A stretch of DNA of 64,000 nucleotides from Eustoma russellianum (lineage: Eukaryota; Streptophyta; Magnoliopsida; Gentianales; Gentianaceae). Each line of letters opens with the position of its first letter. The first letter of the stretch is position 1. Under the pieces are notes generated by a model that was given only the letters and a program-made list of their open reading frames with translations, was not told the DNA's origin and did not search any database. The stretch is taken from positions 25,686,264 through 25,750,263 of the forward strand of contig AP025047.1 in assembly GCA_036186865.1 (NCBI GenBank), in the 5' to 3' direction. The translations under genes were made by a program, and so were the position numbers. Positions 24,051 through 34,739 of the stretch are shown here, in pieces.

Positions 24051-24558
24051 CCAAAATTACTTCAATGATAATAAGACAAAATTGAAAAAAAGTGAAATTA
24101 TATCACCTGGTTAGGTTGTGGCACAACAAGATCCAAGAATTTGATCTACCTAGATTTAACCGAAAGTTGCTTGTTGAAAGCAAATCTGCCAAGATCTGGC
24201 TGGACCGTGATTGATTTTCCAATGGTGTTCTTACGGATGAAGGACGGTGGTTGGTGGTCAAGGTGGTTTACAAAAATATCGTGCATGTCCCATGGAAACT
24301 CAACCGCACTGGAAGCTCACGGACTGAGGATGTATAGGGAATAACATGACAGATCTGGTTGGTTGCAGCCCTAGATCAACCAAAGGGCAGCCTGACCGGA
24401 GGCAATATGTATGCCCGGAAAGATCTCGTCATCGGAGGAGATGTCCGGAGCAGATCTAGTCATGGGGGAAGATGACCGAAGCAGATGCAGAAATGAAAAA
24501 TATCAGAAAGAAACGTTTCTAGAATGAAAAGAGAAATGCCGTGGATCTAGAGCCTTCG
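24051..24558. other. Unassigned: LINE 5' UTR and/or interior of a minus gypsy element
   Basis: Lies between the LINE endonuclease start and a minus-strand PBS. No domain is visible. One side should be LINE 5' leader and the other the leader of the element whose PBS is at 24559-24570; the boundary cannot be placed by eye. An ORF at 24141-24344 has no recognisable features. Confidence 0.4.
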
Positions 24559-24570
24559 GCTCTAATACCA
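24559..24570 (-). promoter_or_regulatory. Primer-binding site of a third Tekay-like gypsy element
   Basis: The minus strand reads TGGTATTAGAGC, one base off the usual TGGTATCAGAGC, followed by CGAAGGCTCTAGATCC. AGAGCC and GGCTCT form a 6-bp inverted repeat around GAA. It sits two bases after an LTR end ACACTACA. Confidence 0.75.
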
Positions 24571-24572
24571 CC

Positions 24573-24838
24573 TGTAGTGTCCCGTCCAAAACTAGGGTTT
24601 TGACCCGGAGCACCTGCCGTACTCTGCTACGAGAAGTACAAGGCTTCGATACTCGACATGTGCATGCCGACATGAATCATAAATCACTATAGCAGAAGCA
24701 AAATAAAGATAAACATTAGACATGCTTAGTAATACAAATCTTCCTAAGTACGTACAAATCATAACGTACAACGTCTCAAAATAATCTAAGTACATCATGA
24801 TTCAAACACAAAATATCCGGTATATAGCTCTGGCCAAC
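24573..24838 (-). repeat. LTR fragment of the third gypsy element
   Basis: Starts TGTAGTGTCCCGTCC (ends GACACTACA on the element strand) and resembles the first 100 bp of the LTR at 4972 (CACCTGCCGTA, GAGAAGTACAAGGCTTCGATA). It breaks at about 24838, where Tekay pol sequence begins. Its remainder may be 38205-39158. Confidence 0.65.
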
Positions 24839-25217
24839 AAAATAAGTCTATTCCTATGGTCAAGGTGCAATGGAAGAACCATTCAGTTGATGAGGCCACT
24901 TGGGAGTTAGAGGAAGGCATGAAGCAAAAGTACCCCTATCTCTTTGACAGTTCATAAGTTTCAGAGACGAAACTTTATTGAAGGGGGCAAGGATGTTGTA
25001 CCCCAACGATCATGTACGTGAAAACTATGAATACGAGACGGAATGAAAGCGGAAATTTCTTTTAGCGCATGTTACTTAAGTCAATTTAAGCCTCTTTACT
25101 TAATCATTATTAAGGTGATACCAAGCCAAATTAAATAGGGGAAACTTCAAGAGAGTAATACATGAAAAGTAGAGTTATATGAACCATACATACCAATATA
25201 TATGTATGTGCGTGTAT
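24839..25217 (+). pseudogene. Tekay fragment: chromodomain end of pol, PPT and first part of an LTR
   Basis: 24839-24957 repeats the last codons of Tekay pol (SIPMVKVQWKNHSVDEATW to YLFDSS and stop). A PPT follows, then about 220 bp of LTR from TGTTGTACCCC at 24994. It ends at GTGCGTGTATATG, which is joined to integrase codons at 25218. In full LTRs the next bases are AAATATG. This is the left, truncated unit of a tandem duplication. Confidence 0.85.
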
Positions 25218-26164
25218 ATGTTGATCAGATTGTATGTTTGCATGGAGTTCCTATGAGCATAGTTTGTGACCGAGACCCCCGCTTCACATCAAGGTTTTGG
25301 ACGGCATTTCAAAAAGCGATGGGTACGGAAGTTCGCATGAGTTCAGCTTTTCATCCCCAGACTGACGGTCAATCAGAGAGAACAATTCAAACATTGGAGG
25401 ACATGTTGCGTGCTTGTGTGTTGGACTTTGGAGGTAGCTGGGATAAGAGTTTGAAGTTGGTTGAGTTTTCATACAATAACAGCTATCACAGATCCATTGG
25501 AATGGCTCCTTATGAAGCTCTTTATGGAAGAAAATGTCGATCGCCATTGTATTGGGATGAAATTGGAGATAAGATTTTCACAGGACCTGACTTAGTGGAG
25601 CAAACCAAGGAAAAGGTTATGATTGTAAGACAAAGATTGAAGGCTGCTCAGGATAGAAGCAAGGCGTGGGCCGACGTGAGACGTCGACCACTTGAGTTTC
25701 AAGTAGGAGATAAGGTATTCTTGAAGGTATCCCCATCGAAAGGAGTAAAGCGGTTCGGAATTAAAGGGAAACTTAGTCCTAGATTCATTGGACCATTTGA
25801 GATCTTGGAAAGGATTGGAGAAGTTGCTTATAGACTTGCACTACCACCATCGTTGTCTCAATTACACAATGTGTTTCATATATCTCAATTGCGTAAGTAT
25901 GTGCATGATTCAAGCCATATTATGGATGAGCAACCTTTGAGGATTGAAGCTGATGTATCATATGTTGAGGAACCCGAAAGGATAATTGATAGGGAAGTGA
26001 AAGCATTGAGGAATAAGTCTATTCCTATGGTCAAGGTGCAATGGAAGAACCATTCAGTTGATGAGGCCACTTGGGAGTTAGAGGAAGGCATGAAGCAAAA
26101 GTACCCCTATCTCTTTGACAGTTCATAAGTTTCAGAGACGAAACTTTATTGAAGGGGGGAATGA
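25218..26164 (+). pseudogene. pol: Tekay fragment: integrase C-terminal half and chromodomain
   Basis: Open from a chance ATG at 25202 to the stop at 26128 and virtually identical to 33796-34703. It holds the integrase core after DQIVCLHGVPMSIVCDRD, HPQTDGQSERTIQTLEDMLR, the GPY/F-type segment (RFIGPFEILERIGEVAYRL) and a chromodomain (VQWKNHSVDEATWELEE). The N-terminal half of integrase and everything upstream are missing, so the ORF encodes no working enzyme. It is followed by PPT and the LTR at 26165, as if it were the end of an upstream copy sharing that LTR. Confidence 0.9.
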
Positions 26165-29100
26165 TGTTGTACCCCAACGATCATGTACATGAAAACTATG
26201 AATACGAGACGGAATGAAAGCGGAAATTTCTTTTAGCGCATGTTACTTAAGTCAATTTAAGCCTCTTTACTTAATCATTATTAAGGTGATACCAAGCCAA
26301 ATTAAATAGGGGAAACTTCAAGAGAGTAATACATGAAAAGTAGAGTTATATGAACCATACATACCAATATATATGTATGTGCGTGTATATGAAATATGTA
26401 TGCATACACATGCTAATCTTAGAATACAATAAAATATACGAAACAATATAGTATATGAACTGAAGTTACAAGAAATATCAAATGGCCCAAGAAGCCTAAA
26501 AATTTCGGCCTATACATGGAGATGTTCTAGAAATCTCTAGCCAATTTTATTAGTTAAAATAATAAGACAAGAAGTTATTATGCAAAGAATAAATAGAAAA
26601 TAAAATAGACATGCATTTAAGGAACAAGTTAAGACAACTCATTAAAGAAGGAAGTAGTATGGTTGAGGTCATAAAGACCCCAACCAAAACCGCCCCCTTA
26701 GTGTCTAGACATGGAGGATTTTTAAATCCTACCATGGTTACTTTTCTCTAAACCAAGGTTAATGTAACCATGATTTAATAAAGTAACTTGGGTTAGCACA
26801 AAAGTAACTATAGTTTGAATAAAGTAACCAAGGTTATACTAACTTAACCTTGATTAACATTCAAGAAAGCCCTAACCCTCACAAAAATCCCTCCAAAACC
26901 GTCCCCCCTCTCCTAAGTCCCTAACATGTTTTAAATCAAACCATTCTAGAAACATCTATCTTCTCATCATGCAAGAACAAAACACTTAGACAATTTCCAT
27001 TCCCCTCACCAAGGTTTCGCCCCCAACATCTTGAAGGATGGGAGTTTAACTTCAACTTCAAGACTCAAGAAGACATCTAGGTAAGTCTTATTCCAAGTTC
27101 CCTTAAGAGAATTCTCATTTTGGTAAAGAATGAAGCTCACATGAACTCTCCTTCTCCATGCCAAAACCGTGGGTTTCATGGTTGAAATAGGTGAAAGCCT
27201 TCAACTTTTCTAGGTGGTGTTATATTGTGGTGCTTGAACCTCCATTCTAAGATCATTTTGGTAAGATGCTCTAGCCTTAAAGATAACCTAGTTCCTCTAT
27301 TGAATAAAGAACTAATCTTTTCATTTCACTCCTTTAAAACCGTATGCTTAAGGTGAAGAAGGTGAAGGATCTCATCACATCTCACTTCATAACCAAGCAA
27401 AGGCAAGAGCTTTAGCTTGAAGAGGCAAGTATACTTTAACCCCTTACAATATATGTGATTATGTGCATACTTGAATGTCTAGAAGCCTAAGACATGACTT
27501 TAGCGAAAATATGCCTAAGTTGTTACCTTTTCTTATGTTTTGAAATTGTTGGACTAGGGGACTGTTTTGTTTGGAAGAATGAACAGCCCATATGAACGAC
27601 TTTTGCATGCTAAAAAGAGACTTGAACTAGTATAGGGAAGCCTTATTATGTCTATTGAATGACCATTAACTTGGATTATAGGCTAAAGAACAAAATTAGG
27701 AGGGAAAGGATATTTCTATGCATGTTGGCTGAAAACAGAATTCTGGACAGATTTTATGCCAAATTGATGGACTTAGTTAAGGACCTTCTAAACGTTGGAT
27801 TGAGCTTATTTTTGGTGTGGTCGTAGATTATTATGTCTAGTTTATTGTGGCGTTGGAATTTCTGGAAAATCATTTGTGGATTGGTCAGAAATGAATTTTT
27901 AGTATCAAAGGGTCAAAACAGTTTCTGGTCGTACCACCTTAGGGAGAAAAATTAATTAAGTACCTTAAACATCTTGGATTGACCTGAAATTTTTACAGGA
28001 AGTACTTAAGACATAGAGCTAAGTATCCATGTAAAGAAATTGATTTTATCTATTGATCTTGATGGTAAACCATTGAGGGAAAGTTGGTGTAACATTCTGG
28101 AAAACAGGACAGATTGACCCTTTGTGCTTGTATGAATTGTATCGTATTTATTTTGACTTGTTTTGGTGAATGGACATTTGAATATTGTTCATAAAGGAAA
28201 TAGGAAAGATTTCCAGGTGCTAAGTGAGCCCCATAATGAGTTTATGGATGGAGACAAGGTAAGGAATGGAGTTGAGAGTGCAGCAGAATTTCTGTTGTAC
28301 CCTTGTTGGGAATTATTTTTATTGAGGCACCTACGCTTGTCGAAATCGCATGAAATTTGTACAGAATGTAGTTAAGATCATGTGGTGCATGTCCATATTT
28401 TTAGTTTCTGGAAAATAGGCTCAAAAGGTTGATTTTAAGGCCGGACAATACAGGACATGCTGCTGTATCGTTTTCCAGCCCATGAAGAAAGTTGTTTATG
28501 ATGTTATAAGTGCATTTTACCATGTTGCATCTCATGCACTTGCATTGACATGCTCATATGTTCCATGCTCATGATTTTATCGATGTTTTATATAAAGTTT
28601 CTGTTTTGAAAGAATTTCGTCCCTTCTGGCCAGCTTAACCCGCTACAGATCTGGGGTTAATTGATCTGACGAAGTATAAGAACCGATCCAGGCCCGGTAT
28701 AATAGGTCTGATGAAATGTAAGAACCGATCCAGGCCCGGTATAATAGGCCTGAAGAGTATAAGAACCGAGCCAGGTCCGGTATAATAGACCTGAAGGTGA
28801 TCATGTTATAAGAACCGAGTCATGCCCGGTATAATAGGCTGACACACTATCTTGTTTTATGATGGGCATGATTTAAAAAGAAAGAAAGAAAGTTCAAGTA
28901 TTTTTATGAGCATGTCTAAAGGAAAGAAAGAATGTTTCCCGTTACATTTGCATTGCATTCACATTTTCATACACATTATGCATGATACCTTTTCATAGAA
29001 GTAAGGGTTGGCTATAGCACGTAGAATCTAACTAAGTGATGACATTTAGTTTTTAGCTAAGTATTGATATGACTTTAAATATGATGCCTCGGAAAAGCAT

Positions 29101-29628
29101 TGGCAGGTATGTTTTAACCTAAGGAATTGGGGTTTGATTCTTGTATGCCGTTTTCTCTTTATTGTACGGTGTTATTGTATACTTGCTGGCGACTTTGTCG
29201 CTCACCCATTTATTTTTCCCCCAGAGCCAGGTAATGAAGTCGAGTGGATTGATGATGAGCCAAGAATGCCATACCCATAGGTTATTCAAGTCGCTGTTAA
29301 GAGAACGATGATGAAAGCTTTTGATGAGCCTTTGGGACATTTTGGGACTTAGCTACTTTCGGACTCTTTTCGGATAATGTTTGTATAATTTCGCGGTGTA
29401 GTTTGCTATCGGTTTAGTTTGTATAATTTTGCTATGTATTCGCGATTTGACGCTTTCGGATTAAAGTTCAAATTCTGCCGTATTTTTATCTACCTGTTAA
29501 GATCGTGACTTTTTAATCCATGTTTATCCATGGGTTTTACGAGTTAAGTATCGACGCTTTGTACTTTTCCGAAAGGGAAAGTACGGCGGGTGCACCGTAC
29601 GAGGGGTAGCCGAGTACGGGGCGCTACA
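26165..29628 (+). repeat. 5' LTR of the Tekay element
   Basis: From TGTTGTACCCC to GGGCGCTACA, 3,464 bp. It contains a tandem array of about 42-bp units at 28675-28843. ORFs within it (for example 26550-26735 minus, 28163-28375 plus, 29119-29340 minus) recur in the 3' LTR or are broken there and carry no domain. Confidence 0.9.
28675..28843. repeat. Tandem array of about 42-bp units in the Tekay LTR
   Basis: Four units containing AAGAACCGATCCAGGCCCGG then TATAATAGG, spaced 42, 41 and 49 bp. Repeated at 37251-37419 in the 3' LTR. Related minus-strand elements also have an array in mid-LTR, though of a different sequence. Confidence 0.85.
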
Positions 29629-29630
29629 GG

Positions 29631-29646
29631 TGGTATCAGAGCCAGG
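29631..29646 (+). promoter_or_regulatory. Primer-binding site of the Tekay element
   Basis: TGGTATCAGAGCCAGG, a 16-base match to the complement of the plant initiator-Met tRNA 3' end, two bases after the LTR end. The following CTCTAGATT makes AGAG/CTCT self-complementary. Confidence 0.9.
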
Positions 29647-29904
29647 CTCTAGATTCGGGCAGAACGTTTATGATCTTAGAAAACTAGGAATTGATCTTAG
29701 AATTAAGTCATGATCTTAGAAGAGAGATGGCCTTAGCCTAGACAATTTAGGTTGGAAATAGGGTCCCCTTGGTTGATCTGCTAGCCTGATATGTCGCATA
29801 TTGACTCTTCTTCCTGCTTTAAATTCCTTATCCAAGCATGTCTAAATTCAGTCAGTCATCTCGATCCGTATATACATATAAATATCTTTCTGCTCCGTAT
29901 ACAG

Positions 29905-32900
29905 ATGGTTCGGACTCGTGGTAGACCTCGCAGAGATGCTGCCCATGCACCCGAACCCAACCCTCCACAACCTCAAGATCAAGCCCCTCCACCTCCTCCT
30001 CAGAATCAGAATCCACCGCCTCCTCCTCCACCGCAGAATGAAAATCCCCCACCAGCTCAAGGAAACCCTCTTCCGCAAGTGCCACTTGTTATTCCGGATT
30101 TCCAAGCATTCTGTCAGACCATAACTCAGATTGGCCAGGGAATGATTCAGCAAGTTGCCCCTCCTCCCCCTTATGAACCGATAAGAGATGCGCAGTATTA
30201 CTTTGAGAAGCTCAAGCGAGCGAATGTGCCGCCTTTTGAAGGCAAGTCTGACCCCGATATAGCTGAAAAATGGTTAGATGAAGTGGAGAACTGTTTTGAA
30301 CTGAATGGAGCCCCTGACAATATGAAAACCCAAGCTGTGAGGCCTTTCCTCCTTGGTGAGACGAACCAGTGGTGGAAGGCTAAGCTGCAACCTTTGCCCC
30401 GACCTATTCCATGGGAGAGATTCATCCAAGAGTTCAACAAGTTTTATTTTCCTCAGTCAGTGAAGATGCAAAAGAGGCATGATTTTGAAATGTTGAAGCA
30501 AGAACCTGGTATGACTGTGTCTGAATACGTGAGCAAGTTTCTGGCTTTAGGTAGATTTTCTCCGGCTACGATGAATGATGAGGAATCTAAGATGGTGAAG
30601 TTCGAAAGTGGGCTGAACCCAAGGATTCGCACTTGGTTGGTAAATGTTATCTCTGCTGATTTTGAGGCGCTCGTTGATGCATGTTATCGGATCGAGAAGG
30701 ATATCATTCGTCGTGATGCGACGATGGGCCAGAAAAGAGGAAGGGACACTTCTGGTGATAAAGGAGCAAGGAAAATGACTAGACAGAATTTTCATGGGAG
30801 GCAAGGTAGACAGCAAAATCAGAACCAAAGAGGAAATCAGAATCGTGGACAGCGCCGTGGGCAGAATCAGAATAATCAGAGAAATAATCAAGGAAATCGA
30901 GGACAGCAGCAGCAGGCCATTCCCATGTGTCCCCATTGTCAGAAGAATCATTTGGGCGAGTGCTATGTACAAGCTGGTAAGTGCTTTGGTTGCGGCAAGA
31001 CTGGTCATATAATTAGGGATTGTCCTGATAAGGGAGCTGCTTGTGCTGGATGTGGAAAGACTGGACATATTCTGAGAGATTGTCGTGAGCGTGGTGGTCA
31101 GCAGCAAAGGAACCAACGACAGCGCCCGAATGCGCGTGTGCATGTGATGACCGATGCTGCAGTTGAGGAAGCTAGAGACGTCGTGGCTGGTATGATTTAA
31201 AAATTATGCAATGCTAATTTGATAAATATTATATTGCTGCGTAGTTAAAACTTTGTATGATTCAGGCGCTATTCTTGTATGTTGTATGCCCGCAAATGTG
31301 TTGTTTGATAGTGGCGCCAGCCACTCCTTTATATCTAAGAAATTTGCAAAGGGATTAGACCATGATCCCATCCGGCTGAAATCACCTTATCGAATCCAGG
31401 CCGCTGGTGGTCAAGTGCTTACGTCTCATCATCTGTATAAGAATTGCGCGGTCGAGCTCGATGACCATCGGTTCGTGGCTGATCTAATCTCGATTGCTAT
31501 GAATGACTTTGACATTATTATTGGTATGGACTGGTTGTCTAAGAACCATGCCCATATTGACTGCAATCAAAAGAAAGTCACTTTCAGAGCCCCGGAGCAA
31601 GAGGAAGTATCATTTCAAGGAGGTCCCAAGTTGAAGAAGTCAAAGAATATTTTTGTGAATACAGCTCGTGCCCGTCGAGCATTGCGAAAGGGATGTCAAG
31701 GCTATCTTGTTTATGCTCTTAGTGTCCAGCAGGCAGCAGTGGACTTTTCGCAAGTTCCAGTAGTTCAAGAGTTTCTTGATGTCTTTCCAGAGGAACTACC
31801 AGGACTCCCCCCTGATCGAGAAATTTCCTTTGAGATAAACCTCATTCCCGGAGCTGAGCCCATTTCTAAAGCTCCTTACCGCATGGCACCCGCTGAGCTG
31901 AAGGAACTAAAAGAGCAATTGCATGAATTATTGGAAAAGAAGTTGATTCGTCCAACTGTGTCACCATGGGGTGCCCCAGTTTTATTTGTAAAGAAGAAGG
32001 ATGGACGTATGCGGCTGTGTATTGATTATCGGGAACTCAACAAGATCACCGTGAAGAATAAGTATCCGTTGCCTCGGATCGACGATCTGTTCGACCAGCT
32101 TCGGGTCAGTAATTACCAAGTCTTATTTCAATATAATAATCATGAATAATATCTAAAGTATCCTAATGCAGGGAGCTCGGGTGTTTAGCAAAGTGGACCT
32201 AAGATCTGGATATTTTCAATTGAAGATAAGAGCTGAGGATATCCCTAAGACAGCATTCAGGACAAGATATGGACATTATGAATTTCTCGTGATGCCTTTT
32301 GGACTGACCAACGCCCCTGCAGCATTTATGGATCTTATGAATAGGGAGTTTCGGGACCAGTTGGATAAGTATGTGGTAGTCTTTATTGACGATATCCTGA
32401 TTTATTCGCCTGATGAGGAAACTCATACAGCCCATCTGAGGACAATACTTGGTATTCTAAGGAAGCATCAGCTCTATGCGAAATTCAGTAAATGTGAGTT
32501 TTGGTTGCATAGTGTGTCATTTCTGGGCCATATTATTACTGAAAATGGGATTTCGGTTGATCCCCGAAAGATTGAGGCAATTACTGAATGGCCGAGACCG
32601 ACCAATGTCACTGAAGTAAGAAGTTTTCTCGGACTGGCCGGTTACTACCGCAAGTTTGTTGAAGGATTTTCAAGGATAGCTATGCCACTAACTAGATTGA
32701 CTCAGAAGAAGACAAAATTTGTATGGAATGAGGATTGTGAAAGTAGCTTTTCTGAACTGAAGGCAAGGTTGACGTCTGCACCAGTTTTGGCTCAACCCAT
32801 TTCAGGAGAACAGTTTGTGATCTATAGTGATGCTTCCAAGAATGGATTGGGTTGTGTTCTTATGCAGAATGGGCGTGTGATCGCGTATGCATCTCGCCAG

Positions 32901-34703
32901 CTTAAGCCGTTTGAGCAGAATTATCCAGTACATGACCTCGAGCTTGCAGCAGTTGTATTTGCTCTGAAGATTTGGCGTCATTATCTGTATGGAGAAAAGT
33001 ATGAGATCTTCACGGATCATAAGAGTTTGAAATACCTCTTCACTCAAAAGGAGCTGAATATGCGCCAAAGGCGATGGCTTGAGTTGATCAAGGATTATGA
33101 CATCTCTATTCAGTATCATCCAGGTAAAGCTAATAGAGTTGCTGATGCTTTGAGTCGTAAGACGAGTCATCCTCGTCAACCACCTTTACAGCGTGATATG
33201 GAAGAGTTTGGTCTGGAAGAAGTGAATTCGATTTCCGACGTGCTTGCAAAGTTAGTAGTGGTTCCTTCTTTGATCGATAGGATTAAGGAGACTCAAGATA
33301 AGGATGATGCATTGATGAAAGTTAAGAGCAAGCTGAAGGAGAAGCCATCTGACGATTTTGAAGTCCGTAGTGACGGCAGTTTATGGTTTAGAGGTCGATT
33401 GTGTGTGCCTAATGATGACGCGATAAGAAGAGAAGTGCTTCAGGAAGCCCACAATTCTCGCTTGTCTATTCACCCAGGAGCAAATAAGATGTATCATGAC
33501 TTGAAGCAAAAGTTTTGGTGGCCAAGAATGAAGAATCAGATAGCAGACCTTGTTGAGAAATGTCTTGTATGTCAGAAAGTCAAAGCAGAACATCAGAGGC
33601 CAGCTGGATTATTGCAACCACTTGAGGTGCCTAAGTGGAAGTGGGATCACATCGCTATGGATTTTGTGACCGATTTACCTAAGACAAGAAGTGGATATGA
33701 CACTATTTGGGTTGTTGTGGATCGTCTGACGAAGAGTGCTCATTTCATGGCGATGTCGATTAAAGCACCCATGGAAAGGTTGGCTTCTATGTATGTTGAT
33801 CAGATTGTATGTTTGCATGGAGTTCCTATGAGCATAGTTTGTGACCGAGACCCCCGCTTCACATCAAGGTTTTGGACGGCATTTCAAAAAGCGATGGGTA
33901 CGGAAGTTCGCATGAGTTCAGCTTTTCATCCCCAGACTGACGGTCAATCAGAGAGAACAATTCAAACATTGGAGGACATGTTGCGTGCTTGTGTGTTGGA
34001 CTTTGGAGGTAGCTGGGATAAGAGTTTGAAGTTGGTTGAGTTTTCATACAATAACAGCTATCACAGATCCATTGGAATGGCTCCTTATGAAGCTCTTTAT
34101 GGAAGAAAATGTCGATCGCCATTGTATTGGGATGAAATTGGAGATAAGATTTTCACAGGACCTGACTTAGTGGAGCAAACCAAGGAAAAGGTTATGATTG
34201 TAAGACAAAGATTGAAGGCTGCTCAGGATAGAAGCAAGGCGTGGGCCGACGTGAGACGTCGACCACTTGAGTTTCAAGTAGGAGATAAGGTATTCTTGAA
34301 GGTATCCCCATCGAAAGGAGTAAAGCGGTTCGGAATTAAAGGGAAACTTAGTCCTAGATTCATTGGACCATTTGAGATCTTGGAAAGGATTGGAGAAGTT
34401 GCTTATAGACTTGCACTACCACCATCGTTGTCTCAATTACACAATGTGTTTCATATATCTCAATTGCGTAAGTATGTGCATGATTCAAGCCATATTATGG
34501 ATGAGCAACCTTTGAGGATTGAAGCTGATGTATCATATGTTGAGGAACCCGAAAGGATAATTGATAGGGAAGTGAAAGCATTGAGGAATAAGTCTATTCC
34601 TATGGTCAAGGTGCAATGGAAGAACCATTCAGTTGATGAGGCCACTTGGGAGTTAGAGGAAGGCATGAAGCAAAAGTACCCCTATCTCTTTGACAGTTCA
34701 TAA
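29905..34703 (+). CDS. gag-pol: Tekay gag-pol polyprotein, apparently in three exons
   Basis: The start is MVRTRGRPRRD at 29905; an upstream in-frame ATG at 29791 is less likely. Reading 29905-31189, 31266-32104 and 32172-34703 gives one uninterrupted frame of 1,551 codons. Order: Pro-rich N-terminus; gag core (WWKAKLQPLPR, YFPQSVKMQKRHDFEML); three knuckle-like motifs at about 30927-31083 (two CCHC: CFGCGKTGHIIRDC and CAGCGKTGHILRDC); protease DSGASHSF; RT with FIDDILIYS near 32380; RNase H (IYSDASKNGLGC, FTDHKSLKYLF, NRVADALSR); integrase zinc finger (HPGANKM, CLVCQK), D,D-E core; GPY/F segment; chromodomain. Without splicing, gag ends at 31200 and pol is in separate ORFs. All catalytic motifs I can see are present, so it may be recently active. 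Confidence 0.85.
31190..31265 (+). other. Putative intron 1 between gag and protease (76 bp)
   Basis: Donor G|GTATGA, acceptor GATTCAG|GC, AT-rich, with a CTAAT branch-like element near 31214. It contains the in-frame TAA that ends gag at 31200. Removal joins GTGGCTG to GCGCTATTC in phase 1 and restores the gag-to-protease frame. Left unspliced, the RNA would make Gag only. Confidence 0.7.
32105..32171 (+). other. Putative intron 2 inside reverse transcriptase (67 bp)
   Basis: Donor CGG|GTCAGT, acceptor AATGCAG|GGA, with CCTAATG just before the acceptor as a branch-like site. It contains an in-frame stop at 32147-32149. Removal, in phase 0, joins QLR to GARVFSKVDL, a highly conserved continuous RT motif in gypsy elements, so the 67 bp are clearly extra sequence. 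Confidence 0.8.
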
Positions 34704-34739
34704 GTTTCAGAGACGAAACTTTATTGAAGGGGGGAAGGA
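34702..34739 (+). promoter_or_regulatory. Hairpin and polypurine tract of the Tekay element
   Basis: AAGTTTC/GAAACTT arms with a 6-nt loop (34702-34721) overlap the pol stop codon. PPT GAAGGGGGGAAGGA (34726-34739) abuts the 3' LTR. The LARD-like element has the same hairpin and spacing. Confidence 0.85.

Noticed and set aside
28675..28843. Regularly spaced repeats resembling a CRISPR array
   Set aside because: Adjacent degenerate tandem units inside a plant LTR, duplicated in the other LTR. The spacers are parts of the units, with no cas genes, and the DNA is eukaryotic.
29848..30153. Overlapping minus-strand ORFs of about 80-100 codons opposite Tekay gag
   Set aside because: They mirror the Pro-rich gag coding sequence and have no features of their own; the same holds for other antisense ORFs in 30198-34666.
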